From NCBI GenBank assembly GCA_007118045.1, contig SKTG01000068.1:1-52893 (forward strand): DNA of 52,893 nt. The letters are read 5' to 3'. The DNA is from Nitriliruptoraceae bacterium. GTDB lineage: Bacteria > Actinomycetota > Nitriliruptoria > Nitriliruptorales > Nitriliruptoraceae. Both the position numbers and the translations under genes were made by a program. The notes beneath the pieces were generated by a model. It made no database searches. It had not been told where the DNA came from and worked only from the letters and a program-made list of their open reading frames with translations. Below, piece by piece: positions 9,240-18,440 of the stretch; positions within the stretch are counted from its first letter, which is position 1; each line of letters starts with the position of its first letter.

Positions 9240-9394
9240 CCCCAGTCGGAGCCGAACCAGCGCAACCCGTGCCGCAACCGATGCGCAGACGCGCCGCAAC
9301 CACCGCCTGTCACCGTCGCAGCGGCCTCGAGCCCGGGGGGACACCGCACCTCAGGTGCCCCCCTCCCGACGACCAGCGACGACAGGGATAGACC

Positions 9395-10468
9395 ATGAGC
9401 ACCGCACACACGACGCTCGATCAGGAGCGCATCGAGGAGTTCCAGGGCCTCGCCGTGACCGAGGCGGCAGCAGCCGAGTCCGCGGCCTGCTGCTACCTCG
9501 GCGACGTCTTGGGCCTGTACGAGGCGATGGCCGGAGCCGGCCGGCTGACGTCCGGAGAGCTCGCAGCACGCACCGGCACACACGAGCGCTACCTGCGCGA
9601 ATGGCTCGCCAACCAGGTCTCCGGCGGCTACCTGATCTACGACGCCGACGACGGCACCTTCGAGCTCCCCGACGAGCACGCCGCCGTCCTGGCCGATCCC
9701 GACAGCCCGGCCTACGTCGCCGGCATCTTCCCGATCATCGCCGCCGCCTGGGCGAGTGCCGACCGTGCCGCCGAAGCCTTCCGGACCGGCGACGGGGTGG
9801 GGTGGCACGAGCACGATCCACGCCTCTTCGAGGGCGTCGAACGCATCTTCGCGCCGCTGTACCGGCACCAGCTCGTCCAGGACTGGATCCCCGCGCTCGA
9901 CGGCGTCCACGAGCGGCTGACCGCGGGCGCGCGGGTGGCCGATCTCGGGTGCGGCCACGGCGCGTCGACCATCGTGCTCGCGCAGGCCTACCCGGCGTCG
10001 CGGTTGACCGGTTTCGACTTCCACGCCGAGTCGATCGCCGCCGCCTCCAAGGCCGCCGCCGAGGCTGGCGTCGGCGACCGGGTCGGCTTCGAGGTCGCCG
10101 CAGCCGACAGCTTCCCAGGTGAGGACTACGACCTGGTCTGCCTCTTCGACTGCCTCCACGACATGGGTGCCCCGGTCGCCGCGGCCGCCCGCGCACGCCG
10201 TGCCCTGGCCGACGACGGCACACTGCTGGTCGTCGAGCCGCAGGCCGGCGACGACCTCACCGACAACATCAACCCCATCAGTCGGCTGTTCTACGCCGGG
10301 TCCGTGTTCCTGTGCACACCGAGCTCGCTCGCTCAAGACGGTGCGACCGGCCTCGGTGCGCAGGCCGGGCCCAGCCGCCTGCTCGAGGTGCTGTCCGACG
10401 CAGGCTTCACCCACCGCAGGATCGCGGCCGAGACCCCGTTCAACCTCGTGATCGAGGCACGTCCCTGA
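9395..10468 (+). CDS. Class I SAM-dependent methyltransferase with N-terminal winged helix
   Basis: This encodes 357 residues. An N-terminal winged-helix segment (about 25-100, 'LTSGELAARTGTHERYLREW') precedes a Rossmann methyltransferase domain with motif I 'RVADLGCGHGASTIVLA' (about residue 185) and 'LVCLFDCLHDMGAP' after strand 4. The layout matches the Rv2258c-like small-molecule methyltransferase family. The substrate cannot be told from the sequence. It follows the SARP regulator by 155 bp on the same strand and converges with a second methyltransferase gene. Confidence 0.85.
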   Translation: MSTAHTTLDQERIEEFQGLAVTEAAAAESAACCYLGDVLGLYEAMAGAGRLTSGELAARTGTHERYLREWLANQVSGGYLIYDADDGTFELPDEHAAVLADPDSPAYVAGIFPIIAAAWASADRAAEAFRTGDGVGWHEHDPRLFEGVERIFAPLYRHQLVQDWIPALDGVHERLTAGARVADLGCGHGASTIVLAQAYPASRLTGFDFHAESIAAASKAAAEAGVGDRVGFEVAAADSFPGEDYDLVCLFDCLHDMGAPVAAAARARRALADDGTLLVVEPQAGDDLTDNINPISRLFYAGSVFLCTPSSLAQDGATGLGAQAGPSRLLEVLSDAGFTHRRIAAETPFNLVIEARP

Positions 10469-10504
10469 CCACGAGGAGGGCGACGGTGTCCCGCCGGCGG
10501 TGCC

Positions 10505-11203
10505 TCATCCGTCCCGGCTCGCCGGCACACCCCCCGGCGCTCCGTCGGGGGGTCGTCGCCGGAGCCAGTAGGAGGTCTTGGCGACCTGTGCGATCCCCAG
10601 GCGCCGTATGCCGGGGTCGTCCGTGCGCTCGATCGACCGGCGCAGCGGCTCGATCTCGAACACGTAACCCAGGCGGTCCTCGATCTCGCCGGGAGCGACG
10701 ACGAATCCCTTCACCTTCGTCGCGCACCACCCGGGCGACGGGGAACGCGGGGGCCGCGGCAGTTCCCACTGGTACAGGTAGACGCTGCTGCCCTCGCCGC
10801 TCGAGCGCATCAGCCTCCTCGCGTACGCACGTCTGGCCCGCTCGCCGAACAGGCTCATCAACAGGCCGCGGTCCACGATCAGGTCGTACGAGCCGCCCGC
10901 CTCGTCGGGCCTGGTCACGTCGGCGCGACGGAACGCGACCGAGACCCCGGCGGCGTCGGCCTTGACGCCTGCCATCGCGAGAGCGCGATCGGAGAGATCG
11001 ATCGCGGTGACCTCGAAACCGCGCCTGGCGAGTTCGATGGCGTTGTCGCCGGTCCCGCACCCGACGTCGAGCGCTCGGCCCGGCCCCCGGACCCCGCGAT
11101 CGTCGAGGGTCGCGACCAGCACGGGGTCGGCCCCGCCCAGCTCCCACGACGGTGTGCCCCGGTACATGCGATCCCAGAACCGAGACCGAGCCGGGTAGCT
11201 CAC
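10505..11203 (-). CDS. SAM-dependent methyltransferase, DUF-type small-molecule family
   Basis: I chose GTG 11203 because GGGGAGAAG lies 5-6 nt upstream and the protein then begins VSYPARSRFWDRMYRG, which resembles the usual start of this family; the frame is open further upstream. 232 residues. Motif I is 'RALDVGCGTGDNAIELARRG', followed by 'FEVTAIDLSDRALAMA' and 'YDLIVDRGLLMSL'. The likely family is the methyltransferase_11/25-like thiopurine-type enzymes that act on small molecules. The C-terminal 'TSYWLRRRPP' is common in this group. No substrate can be assigned. Confidence 0.8.
   Translation of the reverse strand: MSYPARSRFWDRMYRGTPSWELGGADPVLVATLDDRGVRGPGRALDVGCGTGDNAIELARRGFEVTAIDLSDRALAMAGVKADAAGVSVAFRRADVTRPDEAGGSYDLIVDRGLLMSLFGERARRAYARRLMRSSGEGSSVYLYQWELPRPPRSPSPGWCATKVKGFVVAPGEIEDRLGYVFEIEPLRRSIERTDDPGIRRLGIAQVAKTSYWLRRRPPDGAPGGVPASRDG
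10530..10552 (+). terminator. Hairpin downstream of the methyltransferase gene
   Basis: C6-GGCG pairs with CGTC-G6 around a 3-nt CTC loop, a 10-bp stem with one G-T wobble. It lies 61 bp after the stop of the plus-strand methyltransferase and inside the last codons of the convergent minus-strand gene. There is no clear U-tract, so it is a weak terminator call. Confidence 0.35.
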
Positions 11204-11302
11204 GGCCGCTTCTCCCCACGACGACCGGCTCATCATCCCGGAGCAGGCTCTCCACCGCCGTCGGAACGCGCCTCGGCGAACGGCGAACCGCGCCAACGCA
11301 CG

Positions 11303-12127
11303 TCAGCTGACCGGATGCCTCGGCCGCTCCCACAGGGTGAAGCGGGTGACCGGCAGGAAGCCGAAACGGTGGACGAGAACGGGCCGGCTGTCGTCGCTCA
11401 CGATCGTCACCGAGGGCAGGTCCGGTGCTCGGGCGAGCCGGTCCCTGACCAACGCCGAGTAGTAACCCCGACCGCGCTCCTCGAGGCGGACGCTCGAGAG
11501 CAGCAGCACGTTCGTTCCGGCGACGAGGACCTGACAACCGACAGCCACCGGCCGGTCTCCGACGCGGCCGATGACGAACCGGTAGCGCTCGTCTCCGACG
11601 ACCGCCGGATCGAACAGTCTGCTCGGCGCGTCCACCTCGTCGAGGGGGAACGCGTCCACCACCACGGTGCACCACTCGGCCAGTTCACGCTCCGTCGTGA
11701 CCTCGGAGACCGACAGGTCATCGGGCTGGTCTCGCTGCTCGGGGAGTCCGGCTGGTCGGTACAGCAGCGGTGGGTGGCCCTGCAGCTGCCAGCCACGTCC
11801 GGTGAGGTCGGGGGTCGGCCACGGGGACCACAGCAGGGTGGAGCCCGTCCCCCCGGCGTCGTAGAAGCGTTCGATGCTGCCGACCGTTGCGTCGAAGGCG
11901 TCGTCGCGGACCGGCCGCAGCAACGTGGCGCTGTTGAACAGCCCCGTGGGTCGTCCGAGATCGACGGCGCTGAACCGGTCGTCTCGGTGGAGGCGGGCAT
12001 CACCGAGCTGCCCGGTCGTCTCCCAGGTCGCGGTCATGGCCAGCACACCGAGCCGCAGGAGGCTGTCCTCAGCCGGTGTACCCGGCTCCCATCCCGTCTC
12101 GAGGGCCGGCACGGTCTCGGTGGTCAT
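11303..12127 (-). CDS. GNAT-family N-acetyltransferase
   Basis: This encodes 274 residues with ATG preceded by GGAG. The N-terminal half is a degenerate GNAT-like region ('FNSATLLRPV', 'ERFYDAGGTGSTLLWSPWPTP'). The C-terminal half carries the likely catalytic fold, with 'YRFVIGRVGDRPVAVGCQVLVAGTNVLLLS', 'VRLEERGRGYYSALVRDRLA' (motif A, with R-G-R-G-Y instead of the canonical R-G-x-G-x-A) and 'VLVHRFGFLPVTRFTLWERP' (motif B). It transfers an acetyl group from acetyl-CoA to an unknown amine. It is transcribed away from rtcB. Confidence 0.75.
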   Translation of the reverse strand: MTTETVPALETGWEPGTPAEDSLLRLGVLAMTATWETTGQLGDARLHRDDRFSAVDLGRPTGLFNSATLLRPVRDDAFDATVGSIERFYDAGGTGSTLLWSPWPTPDLTGRGWQLQGHPPLLYRPAGLPEQRDQPDDLSVSEVTTERELAEWCTVVVDAFPLDEVDAPSRLFDPAVVGDERYRFVIGRVGDRPVAVGCQVLVAGTNVLLLSSVRLEERGRGYYSALVRDRLARAPDLPSVTIVSDDSRPVLVHRFGFLPVTRFTLWERPRHPVS

Positions 12128-12407
12128 CGCAAGCTCCGTGGGTCGTCGGTGCGTTCACGTCCACCGTGTCATGGGGGGTTGCAGGTGGGTTCCAGAGCGG
12201 TTGCCGACGGGCCTGCGCCGAGGTGGAGCCCGGACGTCGTCACGACGCGCGTCCTGCCTGGGCCGTCAGAACGTCTCCGTTCCCGTACCCGTCATGACCC
12301 CCGTCGGGTTCATCGGCACGAGGATGCTCACCGCCGGGCCCTTGGGCCCTGGCGTCCTCGACCGGCAGCCGTCACGGTCGGTGCACGATCTGTGGATCGA
12401 GGACAAG

Positions 12408-13856
12408 GTGAACCTGGACACCGCCTCGCGGCCGCAGCTGGTGGAGGAGTCACCGGTTCGGTGGCGGCTGGAGCGACGCGACGCCATGAGGGTGCCCGGG
12501 CTGGTCTTCGCATCCGAGCGACTGCTCCCGGACGTCCATGGTGACCGCAGTCTCGAGCAGGTCGCCAACGTCGCGACGCTGCCGGGCATCGTGGGAGCGA
12601 GTTACGCCATGCCGGACGTGCATTGGGGTTACGGGTTCCCGATCGGCGGTGTCGCCGCGACGGAGGTGGCGGCCGACGGGGTGGTCTCCCCGGGCGGGGT
12701 TGGGTTCGACATCTCGTGCGGGGTGCGGCTGCTGGCCGCACCGTTCGAGCAGCGCGAGCTCGAGCCACGGTTGGCAGCACTGATGGACGGCCTGGCCGCG
12801 GTGATCCCGCGGGGGATGGGCGGGGGCGGAGTGTGGGGGGATGTCGACGCAGGCGAACTGGAGCTGATCCTGACCGGCGGTGCGGTCTACGCGGTCTCCC
12901 AGGGGCGCGGTGAGCCTGAGGATCTCCAGCGATGCGAGGACGGGGGACAGCTCGCGGGCGCGGACCCGGGGCAGGTCAGCGAGCGGGCATGCCGGCGTGG
13001 GTCGCGTCAGGTCGGGTCGTTGGGGTCGGGCAACCACTTCCTGGAGGTGCAGATCGTCGACCGGGTCCTCGACGAGGCCACAGCCGCCGTGTTCGGACTG
13101 CACGCCGGGCAGGTGTGCGTGATGATCCACTGTGGCTCGCGGGGGCTCGGCCACCAGGTCTGCTCGGACCATGTGCGCACGATGCGGGAGGCCATGCCCC
13201 GCTACGGCATCTCCGTGCCTGACCCGCAGCTGGCGTGCGCTCCGGTCGAGTCCCCGGAAGGCTCCGGCTATCTGGGGGCGTTGGCGGCGGCAGCGAACTA
13301 CGCGCGGGCGAACCGGCAGCTGCTGACCGAGGCGACCAGGGATGCGTTCGCACGGGTCACCGGCCGTCGTGACCTGCGGCTGGTCTACGACGTTTCCCAC
13401 AACCTGGCCAAGATCGAAAGCCACACGCTCGACAGCCGCAGGGTGCGCGTATGCGTGCATCGCAAGGGGGCGACACGGGCGTTCCCGGCCGGCTCCGCTG
13501 ACCTGCCCGAGGACCTGCGGGCCGTTGGCCAGCCCGTGCTGCTGCCCGGCTCGATGGGCACCGCCTCGTACGTGATGGTGGGAGCGAGCCCAGGTGAGGC
13601 CTTCGCATCCACCGCGCACGGTGCCGGTAGGACGATGAGCCGTCACGAGGCCAAGCGCCGCGGGCACGGCGGCGGGGTGCTGCGTGACGAGCTGGCGGCG
13701 TTGGGGATCGAGGTGCGGGCCGGGTCGCTGCGTGATCTGCCCGAGGAGGCGCCCTACGCCTACAAGGACGTCGAGGAGGTGGTGAGCGTGTGCGAGCTCG
13801 CCGGGTTGAGCCGGGCCGTGGCACGGATGCGTCCGGTGGGGGTGGTCAAGGGATGA
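12408..13856 (+). CDS. rtcB: RNA-splicing ligase RtcB
   Basis: RtcB joins RNA 2',3'-cyclic phosphate (or 3'-phosphate) ends to 5'-OH ends using GTP and Mn2+. With GTG 12408 (GAGG 6 nt upstream) the protein has 482 residues, the length of the archaeal-type enzyme; GTG 12381 and ATG 12294 are in-frame alternatives. Conserved pieces are 'MRVPGLVFASERLL', 'YAMPDVHWGYGFPIGG', 'GGVGFDISCGVRLL' (metal-binding Cys about 104), 'SLGSGNHFLEVQ', 'MIHCGSRGLGHQV', 'YDVSHNLAK' and 'STAHGAGRTMSRHEAK', whose His is the guanylylation site. All key residues are present. It overlaps the archease gene by 4 nt. Confidence 0.93.
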   Translation: MNLDTASRPQLVEESPVRWRLERRDAMRVPGLVFASERLLPDVHGDRSLEQVANVATLPGIVGASYAMPDVHWGYGFPIGGVAATEVAADGVVSPGGVGFDISCGVRLLAAPFEQRELEPRLAALMDGLAAVIPRGMGGGGVWGDVDAGELELILTGGAVYAVSQGRGEPEDLQRCEDGGQLAGADPGQVSERACRRGSRQVGSLGSGNHFLEVQIVDRVLDEATAAVFGLHAGQVCVMIHCGSRGLGHQVCSDHVRTMREAMPRYGISVPDPQLACAPVESPEGSGYLGALAAAANYARANRQLLTEATRDAFARVTGRRDLRLVYDVSHNLAKIESHTLDSRRVRVCVHRKGATRAFPAGSADLPEDLRAVGQPVLLPGSMGTASYVMVGASPGEAFASTAHGAGRTMSRHEAKRRGHGGGVLRDELAALGIEVRAGSLRDLPEEAPYAYKDVEEVVSVCELAGLSRAVARMRPVGVVKG

Positions 13857-14281
13857 CCACGACCGCTCCCGAGCGAGGTCACGCGATCCGTGCCCACACC
13901 GCCGACGAGATCCTCGAGGCGTGGGGCCCGACCCGTGAGGCATGCCTCGAGGAGGCCGTGCTCGCGCTGGTCGACACCGTCGCGGCTGTGAGAGGCGTCG
14001 GGTGGTCCTGGCACCGTGAAGTGGAGCTGGCCGGCACCGACGAGGAACTGCTGGTCGCGCTGCTCGAGGAGGTCATCTATCACCTCGATGCCAGTAGCGC
14101 GGTGCCGGTGCGGGTCCGCGTCCGCCCACGTGCCAGCGGCGTGGTCGCCCACCTGTGGCTGACCGATCTCCAACGCGTCACCCCGCGAGGGCCGGCCCCG
14201 AAAGGCGTGTCCTACTCGCAACTGGCCCTGCGAGAGGAGAGCCCCGGTCGGTGGCGTTGCGCGGCCACCATCGACGTGTGA
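13853..14281 (+). CDS. Archease, RtcB activator
   Basis: This encodes 142 residues starting at the ATG that overlaps the rtcB stop (ATGA). Archease family features are visible: 'HTADEILEAWGPTREACLEE' near the start (metal-binding His and Asp), 'ELLVALLEEVIYHLD' and 'LTDLQRVTPRGPAPKGVSYS', and the C-terminal 'CAATIDV', whose Asp is at the usual metal-site position. Archease speeds RtcB guanylylation and turnover. The overlap suggests a coupled 1:1 unit for RNA repair or tRNA healing. Confidence 0.9.
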   Translation: MTTTAPERGHAIRAHTADEILEAWGPTREACLEEAVLALVDTVAAVRGVGWSWHREVELAGTDEELLVALLEEVIYHLDASSAVPVRVRVRPRASGVVAHLWLTDLQRVTPRGPAPKGVSYSQLALREESPGRWRCAATIDV

Positions 14282-14352
14282 TGCGCGACACCCAGGACCC
14301 GTGAGCACGTTCCGGCGGGCTCGAGCCGGTCACTACGGCCCGGACGGGCGAC

Positions 14353-15627
14353 TCACGGTTCGGGCCGGGGCTGGAGTGGGTCCGCGTCGAGGTCCTCGAG
14401 TTCGGTGCCTCGGGTCTCTGGCAGTGCGCCGAATCCGAGCGCCGACAGGGCGACGAGGCCACCGAGCAGTCGAGCGGGGACCGCGAAGCTTCCGGTGATC
14501 TCGGCGAGTGCGCCGAAGGCGCTGAGCCCGAGGACCGCGCCGAGCACCGCGGTCACCGTGAGCCAGCCGGCGACGGTCGCACGGACGGTGGTGGGGACCA
14601 GCTCCGCCGCGAGCGTGCCCTGGGCCGGAGCGAAGGCGCTGGCCAGCAACACGGTGGTCAGATAGCCGACGGCCAGCGCCGCGGATCCACCCGAGTAGGC
14701 GATGGCCACCGCGATCCCGGTGCCGGACATCGCCAGCGCCCCGGTGATGCGGCGCCCGAACCGGTCCGCGCTCCAGCGACCGAGCAGGATGCCGGTCAGC
14801 CCGGCCGGTCCGGCGGCCAGCACGAAGGACGACAGCTGTAACGGTGTCGCTCCCAGCACCCGTTCGCCGTAGACGAACAGGTAGGTGAATCCCGGGCCGG
14901 TCGTGATGGCGATCGCCCCGACCAGCGAGGCCAGCAGGGTGACACGGCCACGTAGATGACGTGGTACGGCACCCGGCAAGCCTCGGGCATGGGTGCGGAC
15001 GACCGCGATCGCCGGCTCCCGGATCCAGCGGGTGAGCAGTGGCATCAGCAGGAGGGGGGCGAGCGCGAACAGGGTGACGACGCGGAACGACGGCTCCCCG
15101 GGCAGTAGTCCGCGGCCGACCGACACCAGCCCCGACCCGAGGCCGTATGCGACGGTGATCAGCGCGATCGCACCGGCGCGGTCGACCGAGCGTGATTCCT
15201 CGGCGGCGACCACGCCTGCCACGGCGTTCACGGTCGACAGGAACGGGCGCGCTATCGCGACCAGGGCCACATACCACCAGAACCCTGGTGATGCTGCGGC
15301 GAGACTGGTGAGCGAGAGTGCCAGCGTGGCGACCGTGAGCAGCAGCCGGCGCCGCCCCAGACGGTCCGCCAGGGCCGCCAGGGGCAGGCTCGCGAGCGAC
15401 GCCAGGCGGATCACTGACAGCGCGATCCCGATCGTGGTCACCGGGAGCCCGAGCTGGAACGGGGTGTCGTCGCTGGCAGGCGGATGGCTGAGGTCGGCAG
15501 CGACGTCGCCGATGACGACCGTGACCCCGAACGCCGAGATCCCGGCGCCGACCGACAGCACCGCTACGGCCAGAACCGGGGCGGTCAGCCACGACCGGAC
15601 GTGATGGTGGCCGTGCTCGCCGGTCAC
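14353..15627 (-). CDS. MFS transporter, possible lysophospholipid flippase partner
   Basis: GTG at 15627 overlaps the stop of the upstream FAAL-acyltransferase gene by 4 nt (GTGA); 424 residues with about 12 hydrophobic segments. The MFS loop motif 'LADRLGRRRLLLTVATLA' lies between TM2 and TM3 and is repeated in the second half as 'RWSADRFGRRITGALAMSG'. Sequence alone gives only the superfamily. Its coupling to an ACP-ligase-acyltransferase fusion recalls LplT, the MFS protein that flips lysophospholipids for the Aas acyltransferase in Gram-negative bacteria. That function is inference. A drug or lipid exporter is the alternative. Confidence 0.85.
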   Translation of the reverse strand: MTGEHGHHHVRSWLTAPVLAVAVLSVGAGISAFGVTVVIGDVAADLSHPPASDDTPFQLGLPVTTIGIALSVIRLASLASLPLAALADRLGRRRLLLTVATLALSLTSLAAASPGFWWYVALVAIARPFLSTVNAVAGVVAAEESRSVDRAGAIALITVAYGLGSGLVSVGRGLLPGEPSFRVVTLFALAPLLLMPLLTRWIREPAIAVVRTHARGLPGAVPRHLRGRVTLLASLVGAIAITTGPGFTYLFVYGERVLGATPLQLSSFVLAAGPAGLTGILLGRWSADRFGRRITGALAMSGTGIAVAIAYSGGSAALAVGYLTTVLLASAFAPAQGTLAAELVPTTVRATVAGWLTVTAVLGAVLGLSAFGALAEITGSFAVPARLLGGLVALSALGFGALPETRGTELEDLDADPLQPRPEP

Positions 15628-18440
15628 TCGAGAGCCGGCTCGCCGCAGTGGCGCAGGATCTCCGCGCGGGTGGCGGCCTGCAGGTCGACGGCGCCTCTCC
15701 ACCCGGGGTGAGTGGGGGAGAGTGGGGCGGCGATCGTGACCTTGATGGGACCTCGTCGGGGCATGCGACGATCGACCGGGAGGATCCGTCGGGTGCCGCG
15801 CAGCGTCACCGGCACGACCGGGACGCCAGCCTCCGTGGCGACCACGAACGCACCCATGTGGAACGGCTCGAGTCCCACGCCACGTGAGCGGCGCCCTTCA
15901 GGGAAGAACGCGACGACGCGTCCCGATCGCAGGGTCCGGGTGAGCACGCGGCTGTCCTCGACCCCGCGTGCCCGGTCACCGCGCTCGATCAGGTGCGTCT
16001 CCAGCCGCCGCAGGAAGACCCGTGCGAACGGGTTGACAGCCAACCCACCGACCGCCGGGAACACCGCCGGCTCCGGGAGGACGACGGCCAGCACGAGCGG
16101 ATCGAGGTTGCTCGCGTGGTTGGCGGCGACGACGTAGGGCCTGGCCGTGAGCAGATGCTCAGCGCCCTCGATCGACAGGCGGATCCCGCTCAGGTGGAGC
16201 AGTAGCCGGCCGGCCCCGCGCACGATCCGCCATCGACGGCGAGCACCCGGGACGACGGCCACGAGCACCCACACGACCGCGGCCAACGACACGAACAGCG
16301 AACTGGCGTAGAGGCCGTACACCGCTTCGACGCTCCTTCGAGCGGCACGGCTGACCCGGGCGGGCAGGCTGGTGGCCGCGAGTCGGAGCAGCTGCCACCA
16401 CACCGCCTGCCGCGACCCACCGAGCTGGCCGTTCTCGTAGCGCTCCCGGACCTCGGCGCGTCGGATCTTGCCGCTGGAGGTCTTGGGCACCACGCCGGGA
16501 AGGGCGAGCAGGACCTCGTCAGGGGGCGCCCCGACGAGATCGGTCACGGCTTCGTTGACGTGCCGACGGAGGCGGGTCTGGTCCTCCGCCTCGGTCAGCC
16601 GAGTCTCGGCGAGCACCACCAGACGCTCGGTGCCCACCGTCGGGTCGGTGGTCGAGAAGACCGCCACACAGCCTTTGCGCACACCTGGCACCGCACCGAC
16701 GGCCTCCTCCAGCTCGGCCGGGTGCAGGTTCCGCCCGGCCCGGATGATCACGTCCTTGACCCGCCCGGTCAGGTACAGGTCACCGGCGGCCAGGTAACCG
16801 AGATCGCCCGAGTCGAGCCAGTCACCATCGAACAGCCGCCGGGTTGCGGGCCGGTTGCGGAAGTAGCCTGCGGTCGCTGACGGACCCCGGAACTCGACAC
16901 GGCCCTCGACGCGTTCGCCGAGCGTCGTGCCCGCCCGGTCCGCGATCCGAACCTCGTGGCCCGGCAACGCCCGCCCGCAGGCCACGAACCGGGCGGCGGT
17001 CGCATCATCGTGTGCCGCGGGTACCGCCTGGCTCGCCCGGGCCAGCGGCTCACGGGCAACCCGGTCGATGATCACGCCACGTTCCAACGGCGGCACGGTG
17101 AGCGCCACCGCGGACTCCGCCAGCCCGTAGACCGGCGTTATCGCACCGGGCCGGAGCCCCACGTCAGCGAACCGCTTGGCGAACCGGGTGACCGTGGACG
17201 GACTGACCGGCTCGGCGCCACTGAACGCCAGCCGCCAGCTTCCGAGATCCAGACCCTCGAGCTCGTGATCCTCGATCCGGCGCAGGCACAGCTCGTAGCC
17301 GAAGTTGGGCCCACCCGACACGGTGCCACCGTGATCGTGGATCGCCCACAACCAGCGGGCGGGGCGGGTGAGGAACCTCAACGGGGACATGACCACGAAC
17401 GGGATACCGAAGTAGAGGCTGAGCAACCAGGAGCCGATCAGGCCCATGTCGTGGTACAGCGGCAGCCAGCTGACGAACACATCGGTGGGCTGGATGGCAC
17501 CCGCCTGACCCATCGCGCGGATGTTCGCGAGCAGGTTCGCATGGCTGAGCACCACCCCCTTCGGATCACCGGTGCTGCCCGAGGTGTACTGCAGCAGCGC
17601 CGTGTCCGACGGCCCTGGGGTTCCTCGCGGCGGACCGACGGCGGCCGCCCGGAGGTCGCCGACGATCACCACGGCACGCAACGTGGTGATCTGCGGTGCG
17701 ATGAGCCGTGCCAGCTGGCGCGCCTCGGGCACGGTGATCAGAGCCACCACCTGGGCGTTGTCGAGCAGGAGTGCGTGGCGACGCAGATGCTCCCCCAACC
17801 CGGAGGGCCGTCCCGGTGGGTAGATGGGGACCGGCACGCAGCCGGCGAGCAACACCCCGAGGAACGTGACGAAGTAGTCGAGGCCGGTCGGCAGCATGAT
17901 CGCCACCGTGCTGCCGGGCGGTAGCTGACGCTCGCGCAGACCCGCCGCCACCACGGAGGCCTCCCGCCACAGTGCACCGAAGCTCAGGTCCTCGACCGCC
18001 CCCGCCTCACCCAGCAGGCGGACGTGCGTTCGGTCGGGCTGTGCGGTGGCGTGCCACTGCAACACCTCGACGAGGGTGTCGACCTCGCCGGGATCGGGGC
18101 CCGGACCCGCCGAGCTGTCCAGCTGCGACGTCGCGGTGGGGAGCTGTCCGGCACGACCGGGCACCGAGGAGGCCGTGGTCAGGCTCGCCAGCAGATCCCG
18201 TGGCGTCTCGACGCTCGCAAGCAACTCGTCCGGCAACGCCACGTCGAAGAGCTCCTCGACGCGTACGAGGAGCTCGGCGACCGCCAGGCTGTCCAGACCG
18301 AGGTCGGTGTCGAGGCGGGAGTCCAGCCGAACCGAAGAGGTGCCGACAGCGGGACGGACCTCGGCAACGAGCTCCCGGAGGGCCTGGAGCAAGGAGGCCA
18401 CGGTCGGATCCTCGGGCGACGTCGTCGGCTGCTCCTGCAT
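15624..18440 (-). CDS. ACP - fatty acyl-AMP ligase (FAAL) - PlsC acyltransferase fusion
   Basis: Start ATG 18440 follows GGGAGGGAC; 938 residues. Residues about 10-90 are an acyl carrier domain with 'DLGLDSLAV' (phosphopantetheine Ser about 51). Residues about 115-670 are an adenylating domain with 'YTSGSTGDPKG' (285-295) and FAAL-like 'SWLPLYHDMGLIGSW' and 'TVSGGPNFGYELC', then 'SGDLGYLAAGDLYLTGRVKD' and 'PKTSSGKIRR'. A hydrophobic segment near 700-720 precedes a PlsC acyltransferase with NHASNLD (HX4D, 774-780) and FPEG (846-849). The simplest reading is that a fatty acid is adenylated, loaded on the protein's own ACP and transferred to a lysophospholipid at the membrane. It is co-translated with the MFS gene. 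Confidence 0.9.
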   Translation of the reverse strand: MQEQPTTSPEDPTVASLLQALRELVAEVRPAVGTSSVRLDSRLDTDLGLDSLAVAELLVRVEELFDVALPDELLASVETPRDLLASLTTASSVPGRAGQLPTATSQLDSSAGPGPDPGEVDTLVEVLQWHATAQPDRTHVRLLGEAGAVEDLSFGALWREASVVAAGLRERQLPPGSTVAIMLPTGLDYFVTFLGVLLAGCVPVPIYPPGRPSGLGEHLRRHALLLDNAQVVALITVPEARQLARLIAPQITTLRAVVIVGDLRAAAVGPPRGTPGPSDTALLQYTSGSTGDPKGVVLSHANLLANIRAMGQAGAIQPTDVFVSWLPLYHDMGLIGSWLLSLYFGIPFVVMSPLRFLTRPARWLWAIHDHGGTVSGGPNFGYELCLRRIEDHELEGLDLGSWRLAFSGAEPVSPSTVTRFAKRFADVGLRPGAITPVYGLAESAVALTVPPLERGVIIDRVAREPLARASQAVPAAHDDATAARFVACGRALPGHEVRIADRAGTTLGERVEGRVEFRGPSATAGYFRNRPATRRLFDGDWLDSGDLGYLAAGDLYLTGRVKDVIIRAGRNLHPAELEEAVGAVPGVRKGCVAVFSTTDPTVGTERLVVLAETRLTEAEDQTRLRRHVNEAVTDLVGAPPDEVLLALPGVVPKTSSGKIRRAEVRERYENGQLGGSRQAVWWQLLRLAATSLPARVSRAARRSVEAVYGLYASSLFVSLAAVVWVLVAVVPGARRRWRIVRGAGRLLLHLSGIRLSIEGAEHLLTARPYVVAANHASNLDPLVLAVVLPEPAVFPAVGGLAVNPFARVFLRRLETHLIERGDRARGVEDSRVLTRTLRSGRVVAFFPEGRRSRGVGLEPFHMGAFVVATEAGVPVVPVTLRGTRRILPVDRRMPRRGPIKVTIAAPLSPTHPGWRGAVDLQAATRAEILRHCGEPALE

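Noticed and set aside
7653..10414. Long antisense frames over the SARP regulator and methyltransferase
   Set aside because: They mirror well-conserved plus-strand genes and have no recognisable motifs or ribosome sites.
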